This document shows positions 47,153 to 59,906 of a DNA stretch of 64,000 nucleotides, piece after piece. A program made the translations under genes and the position numbers. The stretch covers positions 62,001-126,000 of the forward strand of contig JAHLTZ010000022.1 of NCBI GenBank assembly GCA_025786725.1, in the 5' to 3' direction. The notes beneath the pieces are model-generated. The model was not told the DNA's origin. It saw nothing but the letters and a program-made list of their open reading frames with translations, and searched no databases. The stretch is from Syncephalis fuscata (Eukaryota; Zoopagomycota; Zoopagomycetes; Zoopagales; Piptocephalidaceae). Each line of letters begins with the position of its first letter. The stretch's first letter is position 1.

Positions 47153-47420
47153 ATTAGGTTAAAGTCAACTATCGTATAACAAGACTGGTTCGATTGTTCT
47201 GTTGCTCAGTAAAGTAATCAATAGTGCTTATATTGATCATGCAATAAAATAAGAAGAAAAGGAGAATACACGACGATAAATAGGCAACGTCATCCTTTTC
47301 TTTCTCTTTTCTTCTCACTCTTGGCTGGTTGAACTTGTTATTTGCCAGTACCTTCGCCGTTTTATATCCTTTATCGTCTTTCATTCTGCACGTTAGGGAA
47401 AAGACGAACTGTTTACCGAT

Positions 47421-49162
47421 ATGGCTGATCAGAATTCATTGATTGCCAATTTCGTGGCGGCTACAGAAGCAACAACAGCAACGGCGGAATTCTATCTCCA
47501 AGCCAATAATTGGGATTTGGCTGTAGGTTACTACTACATCTATTAAGCTGTATATTAATACTCTTGTGCACATAGCTTGCTGTTAATAGTTATTTTGCGC
47601 AAGGACCGCCACCGATCGAAGCGTCATCTATTGCTGCAAGCTCTTCTCATGACTCAGAAGCTGCAGTGCCTACAACATCTCACTCTGGTACAGGCAAAGG
47701 CTCTAGTAGCTCTTCTACATTTAGACAGTGAGTTAATAGATTTAATCTAATAAAAGCAGTTATTTATTGTAAATAGAACAAAAATTACTACATTACAAGA
47801 TATATTAAAGCGAAATGAAACTGAAGGGGCCGACGACGAAGAGGAAGGAGAAAAGTATTATGCAGGCGGTGAAAAATCGTAAGTTAATTGTTAATCAAAT
47901 AAGTGGTCTATTAATAACCGTGATATAGTGGCACTATGATGCAAGGTGCAGCCAAACCCACCAATGATGATAATTCAAAATCGCTTATTAATCGTATTCT
48001 TAAGAAAGCGGCCGAGTAAGTAACAATTATTAAATCTATAATTGATATTAATGATGCAATAAGACAACAGCCGATGCCACCACCATCAGAGCTTGAACAA
48101 GGATCAAATAGTACGGCACAGCCATCATCATCATCGTCGTCATTTACGGGTCGAGGTAAGTAAAATAATGATATGAACTAATCATGTAGCTTATCGAGTC
48201 GTTAGCCTATCGAGTGGGAGAGGAAGTGCCAGTTAGTTTGGATGAACCAGTAACAACGATTAAATCACATGAACAAGATACGGGAAATGATGAAGATTCA
48301 TCCAATACAGTAAGTTGTTATTATATTAGAATTGGCCATTGTATTGCTATTGTTATTATTATTATTGACATATAATACAAGGTTGTGCGTCATCTTACAT
48401 TCTGGAGTGATGGATTTACCATCGATGATGGCCCATTGGAAAGCTATGATGATCCGGCCAATAAGGCATTTTTAACTGCCATTAACAACGGACATGCACC
48501 ATTGGATCGATTGAATGTAAAACGAGGTCAGCCAGTTGAGTTGGCAGTGGAAAGACGTTTATCAGAGAAATATACACCGCCACCACCACCACCTGCAAAA
48601 CCATTTAGTGGTGCAGCACATCGATTGGGCAGGTAAGTTATTATTAGATTCAATTAAATAAAATACAGGCTTATTACGGATATTTATAGTCCAACACCGT
48701 CCATGAGCAATGCTTCTACGGCAACACAAGCATCTAGTTCATCTTCAAGCACTCCTGCCTCAACACTTCCACCACAAAATATGGTAGGCGTAGATGAAAG
48801 TGAGCCAGTTACTACACTACAAATTCGATTAGCCGATGGTACAAGGTAAATAGTATTGTATGCTAATACTATTTATAACTTACTAATGTTTATTACTATA
48901 GACTAGTGTCTAAATTCAATCATACACATACGATTGGAGACATTCGACGATTTATCAATGCGTAAGTGAATAGCGTGAATAGGAATAGTGTAAATATGAT
49001 ATTAAACTACTTGTTATCTGCATTGATTAATATAGTGCACGAATTGATAATCGAAATTACATACTACAAACGACATTTCCGCCCAAATCACTAACCGATG
49101 ACAGTATCTCCATCAAAGACGCAGGACTACTGAATGCTGTGGTAGTACAGCGATTTGTTTAA
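47421..49162 (+). CDS. SHP1: UBX-domain Cdc48/p97 cofactor (p47/Shp1/NSFL1C type)
   Basis: This adaptor links the Cdc48/p97 ATPase to ubiquitinated substrates and to membrane fusion. The N-terminal UBA-like domain reads [20 protein letters not shown], then [11 protein letters not shown]. The SEP domain follows ([42 protein letters not shown], residues about 200-280). The C-terminal UBX domain runs from [19 protein letters not shown] through the FPPK turn to NAVVVQRFV at the stop (49160-49162). Linkers are Ser-rich, and [12 protein letters not shown] precedes the UBX domain, as in Shp1. About eight short introns are present, several splitting small exons. Confidence 0.92.
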
Positions 49163-49328
49163 TAGAGTGTAGCAGCTTATTAGCGCGTAGTCATGTTGAT
49201 GATTATGAATTAAATATGAATCAAAACAAATGTGAACTTTGGATCAAATGGTGGATAATTTAAAGTGTTTTTTCTTGATTGTTGTTATAAAATTTACTTT
49301 ATTTCTTTTTTATTGACTCTTGTACGTC

Positions 49329-50895
49329 ATGCTGGTCAAGTCATTGACTGACCGTTTACGCCTCTATACAGCTTCTAGTGCTGTCAGCCCACTAAGTAGA
49401 CTATCTAGTCGGGCTGTAGTGTTCTCGAGTATTGGGCCACAGTATCTACGTCACTATAGTACGCTGAAAACAGATGCAGCCTCTACAGTACCATTGCTAC
49501 TGCTTCTACTACTTTTAACCATAATAATAACGATACGACAACCGTACAATGGCCAGCTACTGTTGGGCTAACTGGACCGGGAATTCCGTCTATACTGACC
49601 ACTTTTTACAGAACCGCTTTGCAACTGTGCCTAATCGTGCTTTTCTTCAGTTGTCAGGTGAAGATACGGCCAAGTTTCTACAAGGTCTTATTACCAATAA
49701 TATGTCCAATATAGCCACTGGCGGTGATGGATTTAATGCCGTCTTTTTAACACCTCAGGTTAGTTTAGTACATCAATATACATAATACAACAACAACAGT
49801 AATAATAATAATAATAATACGCGGTCTATACTAATAGGGCCGTGTATTAAGTGAAGTGTTTATTTATCCGCGTAATCGAGGAGTGGCCTTTCCTCATCCC
49901 GTATTTCTAATTGACTGCCCATCAGCACAACGTGATATTTTATTAGCTCATCTACGCAAATATCGATTAAGATCCAAGGTAACTATTGAGCCCATCGAGG
50001 ATTATACTGTATCAAGTGTATGGGGTCCAGCAACATCACAGCTATGGTGGCGACATCATTCTATTCAAAACACCGAAGCGGCAAAGTGGCCAGCTGGTCA
50101 ACTTATTAAACAGAATGGCATTGGATTTGCAGATATTGGTATGCTTGATTGTCGAGCCACCGGTATGGGATATCGAGTAGTAACGCATAAAGAGCATCCA
50201 TGTAAGTAACTGGCCAATAACACACTTATTTAACTTGGATGCCTCTAGTGAATCTACCCTCTTGTTTTACTGAATTAACATCTGATGATTACAATACATG
50301 GCGTATTCTACGTGGTGTGACAGAAGGTGTTGATGATTTCGTTTCTAATCAGTCACTACCATTGGAATGTAATCTCGATTATATGCATGGTGGTAAGTTA
50401 ATATATATATATATATGTATATTTGATATGATTTTTATTGGTATTAATGGTAAATTAATAGTTGATTTCCGTAAAGGATGCTATGTGGGTCAGGAATTGA
50501 CTATTCGCACTTATCATAAAGGTGTTATACGCAAGCGTATTATGCCAGTTCAATTGATCCCGGCAACAATTCCTGAGGATCAATGGACATTAGTACCATT
50601 TAGCTTTCCTAGTGAAGCATTGCCTGTGCCCGGTACTGATATGCAACTATACGAACGAGGTGCATTGGATAATAATTCGGCCGGATCTGCTCGTTCTCGT
50701 CGTGCTCCAGCTCGACTCTGTTCCGTGTCTACTAATATGAATGTGGCTTTGGCACTACTACGACTAGAACACGTACAAGAGGGTCGGGTCTTTTTAGTAC
50801 CAGGTGCCACTAGCCAATCACCAAATTGGCTAGCTAACCATGGATTCCCCAATGGTGGCCAAAAATTGCTAATGAAGCAACATCCGCGTCGATAG
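49329..50895 (+). CDS. IBA57: mitochondrial IBA57 (Fe-S assembly, YgfZ/GcvT-like)
   Basis: IBA57 works with ISA1/ISA2 in maturation of mitochondrial [4Fe-4S] proteins. The N-terminus (MLVKSLTDRLRLY, SRLSSRAVVF) is basic, Ser-rich and free of acids, as in a mitochondrial targeting peptide. The core has FLQLSGEDTAKFLQGLITNN, RVLSEVFIYPRN, FLIDCPSAQRDILLAHLRKY and the family signature KGCYVGQELTIRTYHKGVIR, with its conserved Cys and RxxHKG. Introns lie near 49758-49838, 50206-50248 and 50394-50460. Between the targeting peptide and the core (49480-49590) no single frame reads through, so a small intron or one or two indels must be present. The end at 50895 is clear (LMKQHPRR). Confidence 0.87.
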
Positions 50896-51492
50896 AATAA
50901 AATCAAATGCCATGAAATAAATAATAATTAAATAGCAACTATTATGTCAATGTTATTGTTACTCTTTATTTTAGTTAGACGCTAAAATTGCCTATTTGTA
51001 GATTTATATAAAAGTATTTATAATGCTATAACAGTAAAATTAACAATAAACACCGCTCAGTCGTTTTTTACTATACATTTAAAATGGTCCGTGCCAAAAA
51101 TGTTAATTTTATATTTTATTGTTAGTCTCAGTTCAGTTACTTTAAATAATTAATGCATCGGCAACGTATCTATAAGATATTAATTAAATAATTACATTAG
51201 CTACCATTGCTCTAATTATATATATTAATAAATAAATACATACTATTACAATATCAATATTCATCTATCTATAAAATCTGAGATGAAACCAAGATTCATT
51301 AAACGACCTTTATCGGTGTTACTTAGATCACACGTATCATTTTTTTACCCCAACCGGCTTGCTAACAAACCGACCATTGGCGTTGACTTGGAGTGCACGG
51401 TACACAAGACTCTATCGCTTCTCTTTCCTGTACTTCATTCTCTATCCAGTACTTACGCAACCCGTTTAGCTTGCTAGTTTGAAGTAATTAAC
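50896..51492. other. intergenic
   Basis: AT-rich DNA between IBA57 and the ketoreductase gene. It includes the promoter of the latter; no other feature was recognised. Confidence 0.5.
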
Positions 51493-52997
51493 ATGGTGTC
51501 AAAGTGTCCATTTACAGGCGCTGAAGGCCTGGCCCATAGCATAGGTATCAACCATGCTGGTAAGTCTTTTGGCTAGTATATTCAACCAGCTATTAATACG
51601 CTATATATGATAGCTGCGTGTTCTGCGTCACGTTATGCCCTCTATGCTTCGGCATTAGTAGGCCTAATAACGCTAAGCTACTACGGCTTTACTCTATTCC
51701 GTATGTTCTTTGATACGACTATTCGTCGTGGTGTTAGTGTACGTAGATATGACCCAGTGTTATTTATTGGCTCTAATTAATTCAATACTACTATTAGCTA
51801 TCTAAATTTGGCGCTAAACGTGGTGCTTGGGCCGGTAAGTAGCAGAAGAACGCGTTCTTTAGTATAGTAGATTGTTATCGGCAAATCGACCGCTATTTGC
51901 CATTGATTGGTTGCTAAGACGATTGTTATCTATAGTTATTACTGGTTGCACGGATGGTATTGGTAAAGCCTATGCACAGCAATTAGCTGCTGCCGGATTC
52001 AATATTGTGCTTGTATCGCGTACATTAAGCAAACTTGAAGATTTAAAGCAAGAAATTGGTAGGTGGTAAATACATGTCAACTTGGTTTTAATTAATCATT
52101 TTCACTATAATCTAGAGGCCAAGTACAAGGTAGAAACAAAAATTGTCACTATTGACTTTGCCCAGGCTGATCCATCAGACTATGAGCAATTGAAAGTGGC
52201 AGTCAGTGATATCCAAGTTGGCGTTTTAAGTAAGTATACTATCAGTATTAAAGATAATCATTGATGAATAACACTTGTAAATAATAGTTAATAACGTTGG
52301 TACAAACCACGAATTCCTATTCGCTTCCAAGATGAAGATGAAACAGTAATTGAAAATATTGTTGAAGTTAATATTATGGCCCAATTACGCGTTACTAAAA
52401 TTATTGTACCGCAAATGGTTGAACGGTAAGTAAATAGTAATGGTTTTATTAATATCAAGCTGATTATACTATTCAATATTAATATTTTATTATAATCATT
52501 AGTAAAAATGGTCTTATTCTTAATGTCGGCTCAATGTCGGCTGTAAGCCCCACACCACTTCTATCCGTTTATTCCGGTACCAAATCCTTCCTTCGTATCT
52601 GGAGCCAGACGCTTGGTGAAGAATTGGCCGGACAAGGCATTCTCGTTGAATGTATCAATGCCTATTTTGTCGTTTCAAGCATGTCAAAGATCCGCCGTTC
52701 AAGCTATATGATCCCTTCAGCCGACAAGTATGTACGCGAATCATTAAAGCGTATTGGTCTTCATGGTGGATCGGCCGTTCCCTTCAATAACTCGCCCTAT
52801 CTACCCCACGCTGTCATTGATTGGGCTGTAGAGCGTGTATTACCACGCAAGCTAATGCTTACCTATAATCATCGTACGTAAACCATAGATTAATACCTGT
52901 AATAACATAAAACTAATGCATCTATTTGCTAGATACTCAATTGTCGATTCGTAAGCGTGCTCTAGCCAAACAAGCCCGCTTGGCCAAATCACAATAA
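51493..52997 (+). CDS. IFA38: very-long-chain 3-oxoacyl-CoA reductase (KAR/HSD17B12 type)
   Basis: This is an ER short-chain dehydrogenase that performs the first reduction of the fatty-acid elongation cycle. The N-terminal exons give a membrane segment ([20 protein letters not shown]) and [12 protein letters not shown] just before the NADPH site [20 protein letters not shown] (TGxxxGxG). Then come [15 protein letters not shown], the substrate loop [11 protein letters not shown]-type segment and the catalytic YSGTKSFL (YxxxK). A C-terminal exon encodes [18 protein letters not shown] with a basic tail. Introns are short and numerous (after 51558, 51740, 51834, 52063, 52229, 52425 and 52875). 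The identity is strong because the [12 protein letters not shown] lead-in is characteristic of this family. The C-terminal ER-retrieval signal is not a classical KKxx. Confidence 0.92.
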
Positions 52998-53493
52998 ATA
53001 GTACGAATGAACATTTGAATAAAATAAACTGTTTTTGTTCTAAGCAATATTTGTTATTAACGTCTTGTTAAAAACAAACATGAACAATCATGCAAATATA
53101 CAAGTAAACATATACGTATATAGAAATAGATAAATGGATAGATAGATGGATTGAAGAAAGTATATATGAATAAATGAATAAAGATATATTATTTAATATA
53201 ACATTACTTATTCTGATATATTAATGATTTTTTTAAAAGTAGATTTATTTTGCTATAAAAATTGATAATACGTAACCCAAAGATGGCACAAAAAGGACAT
53301 ACAAGCATTGTAAATAGGAAAATTGATGGAAAGAAAATGTCATCAGCTTAAAGGCCAATGAATGTAAAAGTGCATCTTCTATTTCCTTGACGATGGCGTT
53401 TAAATGAACAAAGAATAATAAAAAAGATGGCAATTATTTACTTAATACTAGTAACAGTAGTAGTAGTAGTAGTAGTAGCAATAACAGCATCAA
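52998..53493. other. intergenic between convergent genes
   Basis: AT-rich DNA with an (AGT)n run at about 53456-53479. Nothing else was recognised. Confidence 0.5.
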
Positions 53494-55373
53494 TTATATC
53501 AATGGAAATGTTGGTGATGCTGTAGCAGATGATTGCAATTGTTGCATTGCTTCAATCATTTGCTGTTGCGTTACAACACAAGCATCTTGTTGCACAAAAG
53601 AAGAAGCAATTTGGCGCAACAATAAAGATGTGTCGTCATTTTGTTGATCATTGTAATTCACCGGGGATGTCGTCGCAGGTGGTGGTGACGTACTTGGCGT
53701 TGATAGATTCGTCATAATCGGAAATGGATAAGCACCTAGAGGTGAACTTGGTGTGGCAGGACACTGGGCAGCAAACTCAGCCGGGTAATTCATCGGTGTA
53801 GTCGAGACAGATGCCGATGTCGTTAATGGCGCCGATAGTTGTTGGTGTGGTGGTGGTGCTAGATTGGGCGTTACCACCGTCGATGATGCAGCAGATGACG
53901 ATGAATTTATTTGATGTTGATTCATCAAATGTTGTAGCAATAGCGTAACACCGGTCGAGTTAAACATACGCGGTGATGGCAAAGGTGTTGCCACCGGTGT
54001 TATTGCCGATGGCGTCATAGCAGCCATAGGTGTCATAGGCGAGTCAGGCCAAGTCAACTGGTTATGAGCGGCCAATAACTCAGTGTGAGCGGCCAACATA
54101 TTTATATGATGCATTGTATGGGCCGGCCATGGAGAAGGCGACACCAATAAATGCTGAGCATGTGAATACTGTGGCTTTGGATGATGTATCATAGGTGGCG
54201 ATACTAATGTTTGTTTAGGCATGTAATTGACAAAATTATCATTCAATGCCGATGACGGTCTAGGTGTGATGGGGGCCGAAGGAAGTGAAAATGATTCGGT
54301 GCGGCTCTTGTTTTACCGTCACCGCAGACGAGTCGACTCGATCCTTCGATTCGGTAAGGATTGAAGGGAAGACAGATGTGGCACTCACCATTGACATGGG
54401 TGAAGATACGACAGATGAAGAAGGTGGTGAAGACGATGAAACAATGCCTCGTTGTGTCGGGCGGCGATGCAACATGCGATGATCTATAGTGACTACGGCA
54501 TAGCTATGATCTGTAGCAATAGCCACTTTAACTAGACCACCACAATTGTAGCAATCTAGAAAGCGCCAGGCCGGTAATGGAGGCTGTTGTTGTTGTTGTT
54601 GCTGCTGTCCGTGTTGTTTAGTCATTCCAGTTGACGTGTAACCCATGCCATGACAGGTGGTACGACGTTTGGCTGGATCAGTACGTAATGAGCAACGATA
54701 ATGAAAAGTTTGTGCAATGGTGTTATCGGCATTAACGTAAGATGCACCAGGCTGCCACGCATAGCCATCACCTTCACCGACACGGTGAACAACAGCATCG
54801 GCAATAACGCGCGGAGTAGCGCGGCGTAAAGTTGTTTCCTTTAAAAGGGATACTTTAAACAGCATATGGAAGGCTTCTTGCTCCGACGGCGTAGCCTGAT
54901 GGTCTTCACGATAATTGCGCTTTGACTTTTGGTGGTGGTGGTTGCTCAAAAGGCGAGGTGGCACGACGTGTATCAATAATGGAGGCCCGTACGTACCCAG
55001 CAACACCATCCAGCGTAACTGGAACGCTTTCACGTGCTACAGAACGCTCTGCCTTCTGTTGGGCAAATCGAAGACGGTTGCGTTCGCGACAGCCGCCACA
55101 CGACTTGCGTATCATTGTGCCTTTCATAAAATGGTCAACTGGTAGCACTTTCATGCAGCGGTTACAGTAACGGACTGCACCGGTACTACTGCTGCTAGTA
55201 CTACTACTATTACTATTACTACTACCATTGTTATGCACTGTTGTCGTAGACAAAGCAGTGGAAGGAGAAGAAGACGAGGACAACGACGACGAAGGGGAGG
55301 AAGACGACATTGGTATCATTATGCTTGGATGGGGCGTAGAAATCGTAGGGGCGTTAACCATTGTAAATATCAA
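53494..55373 (-). CDS. zinc-binding regulatory protein, putative transcription factor
   Basis: It is not assigned to a named family. From 55373 a long Ser/Thr-rich start leads to a four-Cys module, YCNRCMKVLPVDHFMKGT then CGGCRERNRLR (CxxC...CxxC). A second domain follows with HYRCSLRTDPAKRRTTCHG, FLDCYNCGGLVKVAIATDHS and VVTIDHRMLHRR. The latter Y-x-C...C...H-x-H layout resembles the FAR1-like or WRKY-GCM-type fold seen in many fungal proteins, but this is only pattern similarity. A polyglutamine run and a 250-residue Pro/Ser/Thr/Gln-rich tail complete it, in the style of an activation domain. Two frame breaks, at TTTT 54927-54930 and GGGGG 54271-54275 (plus strand), fall in homopolymers and probably reflect indels, so the three frames are treated as one gene. 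Confidence 0.55.
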
Positions 55374-57600
55374 TTCAATTTAATTCAATCAAAATAATGG
55401 CCTTTTAAAAGATTGGTAATAAGAAAAAAGGTTAAAAGTAAGACAGAGACTTCGACCTGATGTGCGTCAACTAAAGAAAACTAGTTGGTCGATAAGCGTA
55501 AATTCGTTAATAGTCGTGGATAAAGAGAAGCTACGAAAATAAAGGCATCAATAAACGAGAAGAGGTAAGAGGTAAAAGCGGAGGAAGAAAAGGGCAATAT
55601 CGCAGTGACCACGATATAAAGGCGTTAACAAAAAATAGAAAACTAAAAGTAAGCCGTAAAAGAGAAAGAAGGAGGAGATGAAAAAAAGGCAAAGACAGAC
55701 GATAAACGACGCACAGTCCACTAATTGTGCATTGGAGGGCGATCGAACAGGGCAGCCGTGCTTTTATGTGCTTTCGCTGTCTCACCCCGTCTAGTGCCTC
55801 GCTATTTCTATCTGTCATCTCTATCTATCTATCTCTCTCTCCCTCTCATCTTTCTATTTCTATTTCTATTTCTATCTATGTTAATGGAGAAGCAAGTTGA
55901 ATGGGGAAATAGCCGAGTTAAGCCTTTGGTTCAGTGGGTGCCAATCCAGCTATTCATCCTAAAGAATGTGTATTATTATTTCTGTAACCATAAAGATACA
56001 GTGCCCGTTATATCAATGTGTTATCTACTATCTGTGTATCCATTTGTTTATTCGTCTATTCGTGTACACTTCTACCTTGAACATTACTCATGGCATAATG
56101 AATGTAGCTGGAAGGATCAACTCAAAGCAGTCGCCTAAATCGTCGTTTGTTCACTTTTACCGACTTTTTACGCTTTCTGATTGCGCGTATCGTTACAGCT
56201 GTTTGTGTGCGTACAGTACTTGACCATCGGGAATCTCATTGGTTCACATGAGGTGCTAAGGCATCGGCTAACGAAAGCCATGCATTCTTGTCGGTCAATA
56301 GCTTTCTTTTGCTGGCTTGCACGCTAGCGAAGCCCGCCACAAGTTACGTGCGTCTCCTTTTGTGTACTACCACACGCGCGAGCCTTTTTGGTGGCCATCA
56401 GTCCTTCCCCTCATCCATACACTACACTAAATTATCCATTAGACTCGTGTTGCTATCATTTGCGGTAATCTAAAGATGGCATCACGTGTTAACGCCATCC
56501 ACTGATGCGGATGATTGAGTAATGATGCCGATGTAGAGAAATGGTATCAATCAGTCATTGTAAATTAACCAGCAAGTAAATAAACGGTGGTATAGACGAG
56601 CAAATAATAAAGATTACGCAATGGGTGGCCCTAACTGCTTTTTTGCATGTTTCGGAGTTGACCATGCCGCGAAACTTTGTTCTATCATTATTGGCGCTCC
56701 TTATTGTTCCGTTTACCGGTTCATTTTAATGCTACACCTCTATGGCATGCCAATTCTTGATACGGTGTCTCTTATTACTCATTTGCATTCTTTATTGCAA
56801 TGTATACGTGGGTGGGGTATGTGTGTTTGTGTTTGTGTGCCCATACGGACCGGCAGAAGCGGGCTGCACTGTGACGACTCACTGCCGTGAACAGAAGCAA
56901 AAACTACAGTCTTGGTTATGGCACGCACGACCATTTACATTGTGAAAAAACTCTTTGTTTCTTGATCATTGCACAATGTCAGTCAGTCGATAGATTGTAC
57001 TGGATAGCATAGGAATAGCATACTAGTTATTGCCGTTGGTACGACTATGCTGATTGCTGTTGATAACGAGCATAGCAACTAAATGTTAAACATGCTTTAT
57101 TATCGCTATAACTATTAACTATAAAGATCAGCGTACTAATTGTTATCATTATTAGCATTATTTTGATCGGATCAGTGATATCATTTAACAATTTATTTAA
57201 TATAAATTTCAATAGATAATAAAGAATTGTTTGTAATTAATTTGTTTTCATTTTATTTTTTTTGCAACAATGTAGAGCAAGTGGAACATGAAAAGACATA
57301 GTTTTGCTGAAAAGACACTATTTCATTATTGTTTTGAAACGTCTTTGTCCTTGGCCTATGTTAAGTGCCTAGGGGCTGCAACATTACAAAGTTGTAAAAG
57401 ATAAAAATTATACGCTTTTATGGAAATTAATCCGTTGCCATAATTAGTGTTGCAGAAATGCAATAGTAGATGTATATACGCAAGGCCTTTTAGCCAACAA
57501 GTAGCGTTACCGACGTACAGAACTATGTATGTATATTAATTGCTTGTTTGTTCATTTCTTGTATAGCAATAGCTATTTTGGGTATATTGGTAACATTTAG
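55374..57600. other. long upstream intergenic region
   Basis: This is probably the promoter and leader of the divergent regulatory gene. It includes a CTAT/CTCT simple-sequence stretch at 55808-55878. Several small frames exist, none recognised. From 57.0 kb on, the DNA is AT-rich. Confidence 0.4.
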
Positions 57601-57601
57601 T

Positions 57602-57785
57602 CGACAAGGCACTAGCGGCCTATGTTCTAGGCAGTATCCTTGAAGCAGCGGTACGGGCACGGAAGAATACATTAAACTTGACAGAATATACTAACAACGG
57701 TATAGAATCTGGTCTTGTTCTGGCACTGGGTCTTTGTATTATGTGTATAGTGATGTATTATAGTTACGCCATGTTATATATTTAA
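57602..57785 (+). pseudogene. possible exon of a membrane protein
   Basis: After a possible acceptor (CATTTAG at 57595-57601) a frame reads KALAAYVLGSILEAAVRARK, a polar loop, then a hydrophobic helix (SGLVLALGLCIMCIVMYYSY) and stops at TAA 57783-57785. No convincing upstream exon was found. It may be the last exon of an unrecognised gene or a remnant. Confidence 0.25.
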
Positions 57786-59380
57786 GTAGTTATATAAAGA
57801 AATATGATATGGGTTTATTTTATATGTAATTATATGATGTTAATATGATGATAATGATACTAATAATGATGCTTGTACTGTACTTTGAATCGCACATTTG
57901 TTCCCGAAGCACAATTCGTTCTAATTAGAGTCATGCTGTTATTATACACATTACAGTTATATTACTTCCTATTAAAATATTGTTAATAAATTAATTTAAA
58001 TACATAATGTAACATACTATTTGATTTCTTTGAAATATTTAAGACTGATCATTGTTGTTGGCCATGTGTAGAAAGATTGATCGAATATTAATAGAAGCCA
58101 TATGATCGCAATTCCATATCGTTTCTCATTACTTCTGTTGCCTGTTTGTCATACTGCACATCAAACTGTTATATGATTTATTTCTTTTGTATCTTGTTTC
58201 TGTTTACTTGAACCACATTTGCATATTATAATAATTATATTTAATAATCGCAATTATTTTATTATTTTATACTTGTAGACCATTTCAACAAAGATATTTA
58301 ACAATTCAGTGTAAAAAGCCTTTTATTTTATTAAATGTTACTTCAACTTCAACTAATACCATAATGTGCATATTTAATTACATTATTGTATTGATAATTA
58401 CACATGAATTGATTAGTGTTGGATGCAATATTATACATGGAATAATGATGAGTGAATGTTTAATTGTATTTAAAAGTGTTAAGAAGGTGAAATGGATAAA
58501 TAAAAATGTGGGAGTCAAAGTACAGTAGCTCCACCACTTTAATCGTAAACACATTCAAGTAAAGCGACTCGTGTTACCATCTTATCATATTCTCTTTTTT
58601 TTGGTCAAATTCCAACGAAGCATGACGTACAACAACCCAATCAAGCAAAGATGAGCAGCCGAGCCTTTAGCTTAAATTGGAAACGATATGCCGAAAGAAC
58701 ATTGAGGTCCTCCTGTCGGCAAATCACCTATTTTATTAAATTATCACATGGATATTAAGCGCTGATATGGTCAAAAGTGCCGCGGTATAGCTTAATTTGG
58801 TAACACGCAATGATTAATGGGGGGATGAATGGTAAATAGATTGTCCAAACACCAAATAGCAATCATGGTAATAAAAATATACTTTAGTTTGTCATTGTAT
58901 ATTAAACTTGACTAAAGTTTTGATACAAAAATACATGGCACATGAAGCGATTGAAATGCGTGTTGTTGTTATTATTGTTGTAGTTAATTGTCGATGGTAG
59001 TGGTGATTTTTATGGATAAAAAGCTCAGGATAATCTATTTCAAGGCGACTTGTAAATAAATTGCGTTGATGTGCATTAGCCATTTTGTGGCTATAATTCT
59101 AATTAGGATAATCGCTGATGTTGCCATGAATCAAAACAACAATAGTTTTTTAAAAAAAGGAAATAATGGCAAGTAACTCCACCCGATGACAACGTGCAAG
59201 TGTTGCTGAATAGCAAAAAAAAAGAAAATAAGAAAAACGACGTAATTTTCAACGATGAAGATAAATGTACGAGTGTTTTGCCATTTAAAAATACTGCTGT
59301 AATAAGACCAAACTGAATATGTGAATATAATAAATTAATTGAAATAATTAAATTCTTTATTCTTTTTGTATAAATGACTA
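57786..59380. other. intergenic with one dispersed repeat
   Basis: AT-rich DNA. Positions 58052-58123 match 15341-15412. No gene or RNA could be supported. Confidence 0.4.
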
Positions 59381-59906
59381 TTATAGAATATTAAGTCTAA
59401 AGTACTGACTTTCATTATTGTTACATACTGCAAGTTTAAGATGTAAATCATTTTTTTCCAAGCATAGTTGGGGATTTTTAGGACCAGTATTGAACATTAC
59501 CGGTACTATCCTGTAACGGCCAGTAGATGTAGCTTTGTTTTCAGCTTCAAACGTCCATTTTGATTGTCATATTTTGCCATGCAGCCCTGCATAGTCACAT
59601 TTGGTGACATATTTACAAGACACATGTTCATCTTTGTAGATCTAATTGTATAGATTTTTGTTTTTTCAAAAATTTCTACTCGCACCCAGTAAGTATCTTC
59701 CTTGGAAATATTCGCATCTAATGAGGTAAAATACGGCGTTTGTTTGCTATTTTCAAATCTTGCACCAAGATAAACGTCTTTAGATCCATCTGCAGGCTTT
59801 TGGCCAGGTAAAATTTGCAAATCATCACGAGTTATACCTGCTAGAGCACCATCAATACTGAAAGTAGACAATAGAACGGCGGCAACAAAGTCGGTAAAAG
59901 TTGCAT
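59381..59906 (-). CDS. secreted beta-trefoil (ricin-B-like lectin fold) protein 1
   Basis: This is a small secreted protein of about 175 residues. The likely start is ATG 59904-59906, by comparison with the paralog at 61583. A signal peptide with a VAAVLLSTFS-like core and an end at ALA follows. The body has TPYFTSLDANISKED and IYTIRSTKMNMCLVNM. A QxW-type repeat then appears (NQ-KW in another frame near 59565), and a second, SQYFRL, lies near the stop at 59381-59383, with paired Cys in CLEKNDL and KLAVCNNN. The spacing Cys-x(n)-Leu-x(n)-Cys-x(n)-QxW suggests a ricin-B-type beta-trefoil, that is a carbohydrate-binding fold; there is no sign of an enzymatic chain. Frame breaks at about 59890 (T run) and at A4 near 59570 are either indel errors or decay. 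The paralog lies head-to-head 1.7 kb away. Confidence 0.55.

Noticed and set aside
53156-53493. Small minus-strand frame between the ketoreductase and the zinc protein
   Set aside because: It is AT-rich, has no motif, and lies in the 3' flank of two convergent genes.
58640-58760. tRNA-like sequence
   Set aside because: There is a 5-bp acceptor-like pairing (GCCGA with TCGGC) and a D-arm-like string, but no T-loop GTTCGA and no acceptable anticodon stem. I could not support a tRNA.
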